A DNA stretch of 64,000 nucleotides from Adineta vaga (Eukaryota > Rotifera), in assembly GCA_021613535.1 (NCBI GenBank), contig CP075497.1, forward strand, positions 4,402,001 through 4,466,000, given 5' to 3'. Position numbers and translations under genes: made by a program. Shown in pieces: positions 25,094 through 37,200 of the stretch (positions are counted from its first letter, which is position 1; each line of letters begins with the position of its first letter). The notes beneath the pieces are model-generated. The model had not been told where the DNA came from. It was given only the letters and a program-made list of their open reading frames with translations, and made no database searches.

Positions 25094-26938
25094 ATGCAAT
25101 CATGCTTGTTTAATTTCTTATTGAATTCTTATTTAACTGAACGTTCGAAAACAATCGATTTATCACAAATAAAATTATCGAATCTTAATGAATCTCAAAA
25201 TGTTCTTTCCTCCTTAGAAAAAATTTACCAAAATATTGAACAATGTTTATCATCAAAAGAAAATTTAACTTCAAATGAAAAGAAAGAAAATGAAGAAAGC
25301 AATGAATTAATTATTAGTAAAGATAATCATGAATCATCTCAAATAAGTATTACCGTTTGTGATGAACAAAAAAATGAAAAACGTCAATTTTCATGTAATC
25401 GTTCGTTATTAATACGTGAAATGCGTTATTTTGCTGATTATTTAAAAGATGAACCTGATCAAGCTGAAGAAGTTGATATTAGTGTTCATTGTGATATAAA
25501 TATCTTTCAATGGTTAATGTCATTTGTTAATCGACGTCTATCCGGTGAAAAACCTGAATTAGATCCATCGATTTCTATTTCAATTTTAGTTTCATCGGAT
25601 TTTTTAAAAATGGATAAACTTGTTATTGAAACATTGAATTATATTCATACACATATTAAAGAAATTCTCAATATTAATTGTAATCTATCATGTATACCTG
25701 AACCATTATTTCATAAATTAGCCAAATGTTTTTCAAATCCTTATGAAATCGAACAATTACATGATAAAAGAAATCGTATTCGAAGTAAATTATTCGAATG
25801 TCATTTAATTGAATTACTGACACATAAAAAAATTATTCGCTGTCAATTTTGTCAAACAATAATGATTGTTGAACAAATGGAATTAATTCCTTGTTTAATT
25901 GATCGATTTATTTTGAAATCTAATGGCAAACTTTCTTTTCAACATAAAATTGATTCAAAATTTATTATTAATGATTGGGTCCGAGAAATTCATACACGCG
26001 AAGGAAACTCTTTTAGAAATACATTTTGGCTTGTTTGGTAAATATTTCTTTTTGATTAGACTAATTTTCACTACTTGCCTTTTCTCTTACGTGACTTCAT
26101 CTCATTTGATGATGCTTGTCATTGCATGTTATCTCTTCGGATATCCGTTGTAACTAGTCGAGATTGAACTTTATCTTCCGCCATCTAATAAATATTTTTC
26201 TTTTTCGAATTAATTCTTTGTTTTTTTTCTAGGTTACTTACTCATGGAGATCAATGTGTACGCTGTGACAATTATTTTCGCTTTATTGACTTTTCAAACT
26301 GTTCTTATCACTCACTTTCATCGATAACCGATGGCAAACATGATTGTTGTGAACAGTATATTAGTAAATTTGATATTTTTCAAGTTAATATTCGTAGTGA
26401 TGGATGTCAGCAACGTGAACATATTTGTCAAACACAAAATCAATTTTCAAATATCTACGAAAATTTAGATAAAGAAGAACTTATTAAAAATCAACCTACA
26501 CTTCAACTTTTATCTCATTATACCAATTCAACAAATCTTATGACGACAAAAGTTCTTGAACAATCTATCTATGGTTGTATAGATATGGATGTGAAAAAAG
26601 CATCTTTACGTGCACAATGGACACCATTACTTGATACGCATCCATATGGAGCGGATGTAAAATATGCATGGGATGCAACTAAATCGACACGATGGAATCA
26701 AGATGCACAACGTGAAGATGAACATCGACGTTTCGATGAAATGCTTCGTCATATACAATCCATTCAACTAACAACAAAATCAAATCCAAATCGCACACTA
26801 AAAGAATCGAATTCTTCATCATTTATTCCATCTGGTGGAATTTATTGTCGAATTGAAAATGAATGGAGGACTCGTCAAAATACACCTGTTAATAATACGA
26901 ATATGAATAAAACTCGTCAACGTACGGCTTTGAAATAA
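25094..26938 (+). CDS. SANBR: SANBR/KIAA1841 homologue, BTB-type protein
   Basis: In mammals SANBR is a SANT-BTB protein that restrains class-switch recombination; its role outside vertebrates is unknown. Exons 25094-26037 and 26233-26938 give 549 residues against 718 in human. Matching blocks: LIREMRYFADYL, EVDISVHCDINIFQWL, ISILVSSDFLKMDKLV, NCNLSCIPEPLF, WLVW then LLTHGDQCVRCDNYFRF, and the C-terminal YAWDATKSTRWNQDAQREDE with GGIYCRIE. Cys pairs (CQFC; CVRC) suggest zinc binding. The human SANT domain precedes the BTB region; here nothing equivalent is seen after the ATG at 25094. Two acceptor-like sites (near 25021 and 25061) lie between the NEK10 stop and this ATG. A missed 5' exon is possible. 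Confidence 0.87.
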
Positions 26939-27173
26939 TCCAATATTGACTCTTACATCATCATTCAATGTTTGTTTTTCTCTTATTCTTTTGCTCTCAT
27001 TCAACTATTTGTACTTCATTTGTTTCTTAGTCATGTGAGATATATATTATACATAGGAAATCGCTCAAGCGATTATTATAGCAACGATAATAGACAATAA
27101 TACTTACTTCGATGATCAAGATTCGTGTTAGACAGTAGAAACATTAATTTGCTTTATCAACGTATCTGCAGCT

Positions 27174-27620
27174 ATGTCTTCAGATTCTCAACAATCTCGT
27201 CCACCACCAAATCAAACAACAAATAATCGTGGAAAGCTTTCATTAGCAAATCTTGCTTTTGAAATTCCTACAAATCCTCATCCAACTGATACTGAATCAA
27301 TTTTACCAACAACACATATACAGAAGATTCAAACATGGATTGTTTGGTCAATATTTAATCTATTATTTCTACCATTTGGACTTCTTTGTTGTTATCTTTC
27401 ACATCAAGTTCGTCGATTTAAGAAACAAAATCGCTATGAGATGGCGATGAAATGGTCGAAACGTACATTTGTATCGAATATAATTACAACATTATTAATG
27501 GTTGGTGTAGCTATTACCATTGCTATGCTTCGATATGATTATGATCAACGAAATCCTGACCTTGAATATAATCAAACACGAACAACAGGAGCTTATATTC
27601 CATGGCAACCAGGCCGTTAG
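27174..27620 (+). CDS. CD225/dispanin family two-pass membrane protein
   Basis: Single-exon protein of 148 residues. The N-terminal 50 residues are Pro/Asn/Thr-rich and probably cytosolic. Two hydrophobic segments follow (about 55-78, WIVWSIFNLLFLPFGLLCCY; and about 99-122), separated by a basic loop QVRRFKKQNRYEMAMKWSKR. This order of re-entrant or TM segment, Cys pair, charged loop and TM is typical of CD225 (IFITM, PRRT, SYNDIG-like) proteins, which act in membranes and vesicle fusion. Subfamily cannot be decided. It lies tail-to-tail with the TMEM163-like gene. Confidence 0.75.
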   Translation: MSSDSQQSRPPPNQTTNNRGKLSLANLAFEIPTNPHPTDTESILPTTHIQKIQTWIVWSIFNLLFLPFGLLCCYLSHQVRRFKKQNRYEMAMKWSKRTFVSNIITTLLMVGVAITIAMLRYDYDQRNPDLEYNQTRTTGAYIPWQPGR

Positions 27621-27821
27621 ATTGTTTCAAATTTTTCATGTATTATATGCATTTTGCAATTATTTTGTACGTGTTTTCTAACTAGATGATGATCATAAGA
27701 ATAAAAATAAGCATAATGTGATATAGAGACATACATACATACATAAATAGAATATATTTTGGAAACAAAAACTAATATAATCTGACACATCGAATAAAAA
27801 TAAACATTTAGGGAGTTTTAT

Positions 27822-28562
27822 TTAGACGCTTCGAAATGATTTAAACATCATCCAACCACCATAGACCATGATTGTAATAGATATAACCATGCCTACCATA
27901 GGATCAAAATACCAAACATTAGGATTAGAATTATAGATCGTAATACTAAAAGCAACAGACAATGCCATTAAAGCTGAAATAAATGTATTGAATGCATCAG
28001 AATAAGCCGAAATAACATCTAATTTTTTCGCAACAGTATATTTGCCAAAAGCTAAACAAAAGAAGACGATTGTTTGAATAGCTACTGCAACAACGAGATA
28101 ATGATTTGGTATTGGATGTATTTTATGACGAATATCAACAGCTGAATCGATGAAAACGCCAAAACCAGATGCAAAGAAGAGTACGGCAAGAATTCTGAGT
28201 ACATAAATTTCTTTTTTTACTTGATCATGTGTACTGGTAAAACGCCATATTATAGTTATAAATGCCAGCACATCAAGAATTGTGTCAACAGCAAAACCGA
28301 GAGCTGATGCAGATTGTTCTTCCACAGCTAAGAAAAACGTAATCAATCCACAAACAGTACTGACAACAATTGAAATTATATTTAATGTTATAAGAGCATG
28401 TCGAGTCGTTGTTTCTTCTTCTACGGATAGTGATGATGCATTTGTTGGTACAAATAGATCAATTTTTTCATTTGCTTCAGGATCAGTAGAAAGATTCGAT
28501 TTTGTTACAGCGGTTAATTTGGATCCTGGTGTATCATCATCAAATCGTTCATAACGAGCCAT
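27822..28562 (-). CDS. TMEM163: TMEM163-like zinc transporter of the CDF clan
   Basis: TMEM163 is a vesicular/plasma-membrane zinc efflux protein related to cation diffusion facilitators. Single exon, 246 residues: about 55 cytosolic N-terminal residues, then six hydrophobic segments. TM2 holds SASALGFAVDTILDVLAF, whose two Asp residues match the zinc-site pair of TMEM163 (SASAFGFAFDATLDVL). A later helix has YSDAFNTFISALM, like the family's second metal-site helix. The end NPNVWYFDPMVGMVISI matches AVWYLDGSIGVLIGL. On the minus strand the ATG lies 12 bases after an acceptor-like tttctag. Confidence 0.88.
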   Translation of the reverse strand: MARYERFDDDTPGSKLTAVTKSNLSTDPEANEKIDLFVPTNASSLSVEEETTTRHALITLNIISIVVSTVCGLITFFLAVEEQSASALGFAVDTILDVLAFITIIWRFTSTHDQVKKEIYVLRILAVLFFASGFGVFIDSAVDIRHKIHPIPNHYLVVAVAIQTIVFFCLAFGKYTVAKKLDVISAYSDAFNTFISALMALSVAFSITIYNSNPNVWYFDPMVGMVISITIMVYGGWMMFKSFRSV

Positions 28563-30365
28563 GAAAAGAGAAAACTAGAAAGTAGACAATCTGAAAATAG
28601 AATCTAATCTGCAATATTCTTGTTTTTCTTCTTTACAAAACGTTGTTTTTTGTTATTGATCGATATTTCTAAATGGATCACATCATTAAAAACTTTATGT
28701 GAAACTCAATAAATGTTTTATGTTGCATTCACAGTTTTCTTGTCCTTCTTCTTCTTCGTCTACTTCTCTTTCTTTCTTTCTCTCTCTCTCTCTTTTCTTC
28801 AACAACCACACTCTTTTCCATCATCAACAGTAGCGAGTGTCGTTTCCAGTTTTTTGCTTTATACTATTAATCATCTCTGACTTTTCATATACCTCAATCT
28901 ATTACGTTCATATAATATTCTCCGGTTTTTTTCTTTCTCTTCTGTTACTTCGTCAAGCTATCAAATTTAGTGAGAACGAGAACTCAGGTGAATTACTTAC
29001 TGATGTTGTTGCCGGAACTAATATTACAATGAAAATTTATACCCATTGGGTTTTAGGAGATGAAAGAACACGCATATAGAATGCATATGACTATAAGTCG
29101 TTAACGGGATTCAAGAGAAAGAAAGAGAGAGAAAAAAATAACATCAAATATGAAAATATATTCTCAGCTATTTTAATATGATAGTCATGTTCTATATATT
29201 CATCAAAAACATCTCGAACTCCGACCTATATAGAACACCTTCAACGGAATGATGATGTATCTACATATTATATTCGTAGATCTCACACAACAACATTTGC
29301 TGTTCTTTTTCTCTCCTTCTCTCTCAGTATTTCCCCTATTTGCCTTGTCACTAACACGTCGGATGTCTGCTAGTAGTTATAATATCTGCAACAATTTCCT
29401 CATTTCTTTCACTCTCTTTTGTCTAGTTTTCAATACAATTCTTCTTCTTCTTTTTCTTCTTCTTCTTCTCCTCTTTTCCTCTCTTCCTCTTTTAGCATCT
29501 TATTCTCGAAGACAACAGCTACACCAATTAATTATGAATTTATATAAATGTTCTCTTCTTACACTATGCATTCAACGTAGATCTACATCTCGTAGTCTTA
29601 AGATTTCCAGTACGTTGTTGTTCTTCATACGAGCGACATGTAGTGACATATTATAGAAGATTTTTTTTAATCACCCCTGAAAAGAAAAGAAAATAAATGA
29701 GATGATGGAAGGAAAATGTAGTACGCAATACAATGCTGAGACGAAAGAAAAAGAACACTGTAGCTAATTCATTTTTCTGGTAATCACCAGATGGAAAAGG
29801 AAAAGAGAAAGAACCTCCTTTCTATTCACACGCAAACTCAATTTTACAACTTGGCAACTGCTTTGAGCTCTAGCGATCAACCGTACCATTCATTTACTCT
29901 ATCATAAAAAAAGACACACTCAATAATCAACAAAACAGCAGGAGACAAGCTTATACGAAGAGCATATTGTCAAGAATATAATGCATGTGTCTTCAGATGA
30001 AAAAAAGGATTTTCGACATCAAGAGAAAGAAAGTGTCAACATTAATCAATTTCAACAAACAACTGATGCTTTTATTAGATAAAAAAATAATATTGACATG
30101 AAGAATAGAGAGTTTCTTCTCTTCTAAATTTGCTCATCAAATTCATTTTTCAAAAATAAAATTCATCTCTTTGGTTGCTATGTGCATCGATCTATTTGTG
30201 AAAAACAATCGATGAACAATAAGATAATCGTTTCAGACGCGCGAATTAATCCACCTGTCTAACAGTTCAACAGTGCAATCATAGCAACGATTCATCATTT
30301 ATGAACATCTTTGTTTTCAAATACAAACATCAACAACAAATCACATGAGAAGAAAAACATCGTCA
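28563..30365. other. Intergenic, CT-rich
   Basis: Divergent promoter region between the TMEM163-like and zinc-finger genes. Pyrimidine microsatellite at about 28739-28800 and 29436-29500. The 135-codon frame at 29249-29656 is a Leu/Ser-rich translation of this tract and was rejected. Confidence 0.55.
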
Positions 30366-32648
30366 ATGAATGTTACAGATAACATTCAATCGATAACAAA
30401 AAAACTTGATGTAACGAAATCAACAGAATTTGAATTAAAATATCACTATGAGTACATTTGCAGTTCTTTTTAAATATCATTGACATATTTGATATGTTCT
30501 AGAAATGCCAATACTCATCATTCAGTTGAAAATGTGACAACTAATCTCAATCGAGGTTAGTTTGATGAGAATTAAGATTAAAAAGTGATAGATTTTTTCT
30601 TCTTCTCAGAGAATGATGTCGATGATTTTGCTGATCGAATCTTTAATTATCTTGATGAAACGTATACGAAATCATCTCATCATGTCGTTGAAAATAATCA
30701 AATCAATTCTTCTTCTTCATCGATTCTACTCGTACCATCTTCTAATCAAGAGATGACAAAATCATTTGTTTGTGCATTTTGTCCGTATTCAACTGAGAAT
30801 ATTCACGAATTTCAAACACATGTTGCTAAACATACAGAAAAGAACTTTCGTTGTCTATTATGTAATTGCATGTGATTATTCGAATTCATTTATCGTTTCA
30901 TTTTTTGACTGATCTTCATTTGTTGAAGGTACAAATATCGACGTGATTGTGTCACACATATGAAACGTAAACATCCCAATGCTGTTACTGGTATATTGAA
31001 AACTTCTTCAATCGAATGATGATCATTGCCTTTTTCTCAGGATCAATCTCACAATATATAGAAAAAATAACTGGTTCAACAACAAATAATACAACTATTC
31101 GTCCATCATCAACATCTGTAATGAATACACCAACAATGGTTGAACCAAAACGATATGGATGTCCATATTGTTCATTGATGACGAAATCAACTTCATCAAT
31201 TTATAAGCATCAATCACGTAAACATGCTTTATTTCCAAAAATAGTACATAAATATTCAACAGATGATCCAAATACACGAAATATTGTTGCCATCCTTGAA
31301 CAAAAAACAATGAAAAGTAAATATTTTCAGTCTCTTCTACTTGATCAATCGTTTGCTTTATTTATAAATAGAATTAACTAATCTGAAATCTGAAAGTAAA
31401 ACACAAATGGCTGACGACTTATTAAATTCGAATGATAAAGTAGATCTTTCTTCGCCTTCCTCCTCCTCTTCATCAACTCTACAACAACATGCACAATCAT
31501 TTTCGATCGTCAATCATCAACGATGTCTTGCTTCAAAGCATATTGTAAGAAAAACAAAACTTCGTTCACAAAGAGAATTTTTATGATTTAATATTATTAT
31601 AGACTGCTCATAATATTCGTTCATCGAACGGGCACTTATCGAAACTGTTTCAATGTTGTTTATGTAATTATCGAGCACAACATCGAAGTAATGTGATTCG
31701 ACATGTAAAAAAAATCCATCTTCTTGATCAGGATGAATTGTATTCATCGAATAACTCAATTAAAATTGAAGAAAATGCACAAATAATCGAAAATTCTGAT
31801 CAATCTGAAGAGCATTCAGATAGATTAGTGATTGACTGTGAAGAAGATGGAGATGGCTCACATTCAGAAGAAATGCCGAGTTATTCATTGAAAACAATCG
31901 TTCGAAGTCCACTCGTCGTTCATCAAACTAAAGAAGAGAATCATCCAATGAAGTCACTTGCTGATATTCACCTTTCAATCAATATCTATCTTCCAAAGAA
32001 AAAGAAGAAAACTACTTTGGTCAGCCATATCAAATAGATATTCTTGTCTTATAGAATCGTACTTTGTGAAAATTATAGGTTGATCGAATGCTCAGTGATA
32101 ATGAAGATTTTGATGAAGACATTTATAATGGTGATCATAGAGCAAAAATCCAAGTCACATCTTCTTCTCTATCAAATATTACTGATGGATCACTGTACAA
32201 ACCACATAAATGTTGTCGATGCTTTTATCGTTCTAATTGGAAGACTGATATGCTTCATCATATTCGTCTCAAACATCACATTGATCATGTCACTAAATCT
32301 GATTACATTTCCATGGATTCAGAATCTGCTCTACGAACATTTTCTAGTTATGAAAACACGTTCGGAAAAGTTCTCAAAAGTAGTATATGTTCATTGAAAA
32401 AGCTTCTCAAATGATAATAATCTTTGTCCTTATTGATTGTAGATCGACTATTGCTACCGAAAATCGATTACATTGATTGTAGTTGGGAAGAATTAAAATC
32501 AAAATTATTTATTAATATCAATGAAAACAAGCAAATTAATCACGATTGTCTTTCATCACGATCATCATCCTTTGTTCATAAGACTTTGTCATCATTGAAC
32601 AATAATGAAAGAAATCTCTTTGTAGACAATCATCAAACCATATTCTAA
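30366..32648 (+). CDS. C2H2 zinc-finger protein, five fingers
   Basis: Probable DNA-binding transcription factor of 611 residues. Exons: 30366-30451, 30503-30555, 30610-30871, 30929-30990, 31041-31316, 31372-31544, 31603-32019, 32079-32379, 32443-32648. Fingers start FVCAFCPYST, FRCLLCNCMYKY (split by an intron at 30872-30928), YGCPYCSLMTK, FQCCLCNYRAQ and HKCCRCFYRSN; each ends H-x3-5-H. The fingers are scattered rather than in a tandem TGEKP array, with acidic Ser-rich linkers and a basic KKKKK patch before the last. This spaced layout with x-C-x2-C-x-Y/F starts recalls REST/ZNF-type repressors, but no orthologue can be named. Confidence 0.78.
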
Positions 32649-33330
32649 AAACTTAGAACAATTCAGTCAACATTGATCGATATAACAAAAGAATAGTTCT
32701 ATGTTGTATGACGAGTTTTTTGTTCTTTGTTTTACCAATTTCTTGGTAATTAGAAAGCAATTCATAGTGATGTAAAAGAACGTCTTGTTTGCTCATTTGT
32801 TTTTATCGAAATACCAATTCACGTTTTGCCTATATCTTTTCTGTTCTATACAATTAGCACATATTCCGCCAGAGTCAATCATCATCTGTAGTAGACATAA
32901 AAGTAGAAGAAGAAAGAAAAGAATAGGTGGAAGAAGCTCAGTCAGACATCTGTCAGTTAAATTACTTTGTTATACATTTGCTCATGTCAGTTAGAATGAA
33001 ACAAACTAAGTAGATTGAACTCATTTTCTCTCAAGTATTTATATTTCATTTGAAAAATGACAAAAGACTAGCTTGATTATCCAAAATTAGAAAAGAAGTC
33101 ATTCACATAAAGAAATTGATCTTGTTAATACTGAGTTCAAATGATGATGACAATGATGAAAACTGTCAAGGAAACTTATGAGAGAAATAAGTTTTCTTTA
33201 AGAATAATAATAATAGTGATGATGAAAACAACAATAACAACAGTTGGATTCTTTTGATGGACATCACAGCAGAATCCATCTTGAACAAAGGTCATTGGAT
33301 AATTACGTGAAATAATATACTTTTGTCCAA

Positions 33331-33356
33331 CACACACACACACACACACACGCACA
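33331..33356 (+). repeat. (CA)n microsatellite
   Basis: About 13 CA units with one interruption. Confidence 0.9.
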
Positions 33357-33719
33357 TATGCATATGGGTAATTGAATGATGAGTGTTCTTGAGTATTCTC
33401 TCAACGATTTTCTAATACGATGTAACTTTCATAATCTGATAATAAATGACTTATGTTAAAACAACAATAGAAAGATTTTTTGTTGATCTGTTCTATCTAT
33501 ATATTTGGATGATCAATATGATGATATATCGGACAAAGTGGGTGATGAGATATGTATATGTTAATATAGTATTGCCTTTCAAATGTTCATTGTTGTATAT
33601 TAGTTGTAATAGTAGTAGAAAGAAGGAAACAATTTAAATTGATATCTTCCTCTACTTGAAGTCTAATTTATCAAGTAGGATTTTCTGTTTGAAGTTCTCT
33701 CTTCCACTTCTTTTTGCTC

Positions 33720-33747
33720 ACTCATCTCATCTCATCTCATCTCATCT
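33720..33747 (+). repeat. (CTCAT)n pentanucleotide repeat
   Basis: Five near-perfect tandem copies of ctcat. Confidence 0.85.
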
Positions 33748-34258
33748 TGTCAACATCAAAAGAGAAGAGAACTTGCACACTTTTTTCTCTTCCCCTTTTC
33801 TTTCTCTCCTTTTCTCTCTCTCTCTCTCTGCTTCAACAATACTAGACTTGCTCTCGTTTTCTTCCTCTCGTTCTTGTTGCGATTTCTTTGTACACATATA
33901 TATAACTTTATATACATTTTCTATATCGATGCGTCGTCACCAAAGTCGAACGTATCTACAGAACTTACCTATACAAGATAGTAGACACATACACAATACT
34001 ATAGTTTAAAAGTTCTCTTTGTCTCTTTCTTCAGCACCGCATAGAACATTTCTAAAGCTCCCGACGTATAATTTTTGTTCTTTTTTATAGGCAACGGAAG
34101 CATAATACTTATGTTATATTATTGTTGTTGTGACGCTGATTAACGTACCATATATCTAACGAACAGTTGCGGTCTATTACTGTGTTCAATTGACCAACGA
34201 TCATACGTTCCTACGCTTATTTAAACATCAATAGATTAATCTTCTTATATTCGTAGAC

Positions 34259-37200
34259 ATGCCAATTGATAAGAGAAAAATAACCAATATTACTAATCAT
34301 CCGACATGGTTATCAACAATGAATTTATCAATGAATGCATTTTATTTAATTTTAATATTTATTTCATTGGGTTGGAATGTTTATAATACTCATCAATATC
34401 AAATTTTAGCTGAACGTCAACTAAAGTTAGAAAATATTCTTACTGAAATATTACCGCCATCATCATTACACTTATTTAATCAAATGCAAACAACCTCATC
34501 ATATGAACTATGGGTGACAAAGGTTCTTGGTTTTCTCAAACAATTAACATCAAACGATGTTCCCAATAATAATAGTAGTCCTATTACTGCTCAACCAAAT
34601 ACAGTGAGTACCATGTTTTTGGAAATGCTTTTTGAGAACCTTGACACTTGCATATGTATATGCATATATATATATATATATATATATATCTCGATGTGTG
34701 GTTCTTGTCAAGGTCATACCCGTTTATTTCAAACATGCATAACAAATTAAAGGAGACGATAAAAGCTCACTAAGTGCTTCTGCCTGTCGAACTTCAAAGG
34801 TTAATCGATAAAAAGCTTCTGCTCTAACTTTGATACATTTTGTTAAGAACCACTACTAGCTACATCTTTTTCTTTTGAGATTTATCAATTCGAAATAGAA
34901 ATCTTTTAAAACAAAACAATTTAATCAGATGCAAAATGAATTGAAAATTGATACTCGATTCTTATTGTTTCATTTAATTTATGTTCATCTTTGCCTTTCA
35001 TTTCTTTGAGTTTAAAGTAAATATCGTCTTAGTAAGCTGTCATCATCAACTAAGTGATTGAGTCTTTCTTAGCTTGTCAAACATTTTGTTTAAAATAAAT
35101 GAACAAATGTCATTTACTTTTTTCTTGCTTTCATTTATCATCAATATCAAATTGACATGATCATCAAGGTTTTTTTTGTCATCTTTTCAATAAACATCTC
35201 TACACACAGAGATTCTTACATTCTCATTACTGAAAGTAAAGTAGACATTGGACTCATAAAATGACGATGAAAAGAATGTATATATATACATGTATGCATC
35301 ATTTTAAGTCGTTGAGTGGTTGAACATATACATACTCAAAAGTTTTTAGTAGGTAATGATGATGATGATGATGATGTCTACTTTTTTAAAATGAACGCGT
35401 GTTCATGCACTTTACATAAAACAGAATACATAAAGACGAGCAAGGAATTATCGTTATGACATTCTTTCGTTCTTCAATCAATAATTGATGTTTACAAGAC
35501 ATCGACATTTGTGAACAAAAAATGAACTAAGACACATCTCGTTATAAAAGAACTAGTAAAAGCGTTCTTCGTTAAGTAATGTTTTATTAGCAATCAATAT
35601 GAATAACAAAAAATGAAGTGTAACTATGATTAGTTATGTTCTAACTTGACTATTGTCGATGTTAAATCATTTTTAAAGTATTGTGTCTATAAAAAGAATA
35701 AAGTTTCTTTCTGTTAGTGTTGAATATAAGATGTCTTTGAATATAACCTTGATTAAAATCTGATCATGATAATTATGCATGAGAAATTTCTGAAATAGTT
35801 ATATGACGATTGAGGTTTTTTTAATTTTCCGAGACTCACGTAACTAATTATAAGGTTGTAACTTTAGATTCAGACCTTTTGCTATTTCTCCTCTCACCTT
35901 ACAGACATTTGTCCTCGGAAAAACTTCTATTACCTCCTATAATTTATTCGAAAAAAGTCAATTATAAAATATTTTTCTAATAAAAATAGATGTACTAACA
36001 AAAAGGAGAACACGCTAAATGCTCTCTCTCTGAATATCTTTACATAAAATAAATAAATGTAAAATATACGTAATAATGTATTTTTTTAACATTTATGTAT
36101 GCATTTATTACAGTACAAAGGAATAAATGAAAAGTAAAATATATAACATCGTCGACCGATGAACAACAATTGTATGATTTGTTCAAGTGTAAAACAAAAA
36201 GAACTTTGAATTGCATATGACAAGTTTGATTATGTTAAACCTTCACCTTCACCTTCTTTTTCTTTTCTTTTTTTTTATAAAAGAGGATTCATGTATTTTA
36301 GAAAAGATCAAAGATATAAAATAAGAGAATGGTAATGTTGTAGAAGATATTAAAAACGAAGATTTCTTTGGTTCATTCATAGTTTTCATTCACACATATG
36401 TTTGAATGACGTGTCAATTGTATTGAAGACTATAAGTGGAAGTAATAGACTGAAAATTAGCAATACTAATTACCATATATTAGAATGAAGTAAGCTAGAC
36501 TTCTTGTTGAACAAAGTACTGTTAATTAGTAGATGTATCGACAAAAATATAAAATTTACAACATCTTTGTAGCAGAAGTTTTTCTTTGATACATAGCATA
36601 GTAATAAACTTCCGTCCGACGATTTTAAACTAACCTAAATTCAAACATAAGAACGATCGGAGATAAAACGACTAATAGCACTTTTGACCTTATCGAATCA
36701 TCAAAAAAAGTGGTCCGATTTAGAGGCTTCTTTCATCACACATATTCTTTTTTTTCTTTGTTCTCGAGAACATTAGATTCATCGTATGATGTAATCTACT
36801 TCATACAGTTAGTTTATCAGAAAGAACATGACAAAATAATAGTAATTACAAACAACATGATGATTAGGTAGCAATGACCTTTTTTCAATTCGTTGAACGA
36901 AATTGAGTCAATGATAATCTTATCTTTTGTTTATTCATTCGATAGAATATAAATGACAAAGATGTCTATTGAGATTTACTTTTTATCCTCAACTTAAAGT
37001 TTCAAATGACATATTGAATTAGATTCAATTTGAAACGTACAAGAAACGAATTATAAGTTTCATTTTTCTTTGTAATAGAATGTCATACGTCAACGACGAT
37101 ATGTTCAAGAAGCACAACAAAACAATTGTTTGTGTCCTGCAGGTAAAATTTTAGAAATTTTTCTTCACATATATATATATTTCGATTGATGAATATGTTA

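Larger units (their letters stand above)
32649..34258. other. Intergenic with microsatellites
   Basis: About 1.6 kb between the zinc-finger gene and the collagen gene; contains a CA repeat (33331-33356), a TCATC pentanucleotide repeat (33720-33747) and a CT-rich tract (about 33780-33830). No supported gene. Confidence 0.6.
34604..37078 (+). other. Large intron 1 of the collagen gene
   Basis: At 2475 bases this is by far the longest intron in the window. It is AT-rich with a TA microsatellite (34662-34689) and a GAT repeat (35356-35376). No exon or embedded gene recognised; it could hold regulatory elements. Confidence 0.6.

Noticed and set aside
29249-29656. 135-codon open frame, Leu/Ser/Phe-rich
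   Set aside because: Translation of a CT-rich tract between two genes; no domain and no splice or start context. Looks like low-complexity noise.
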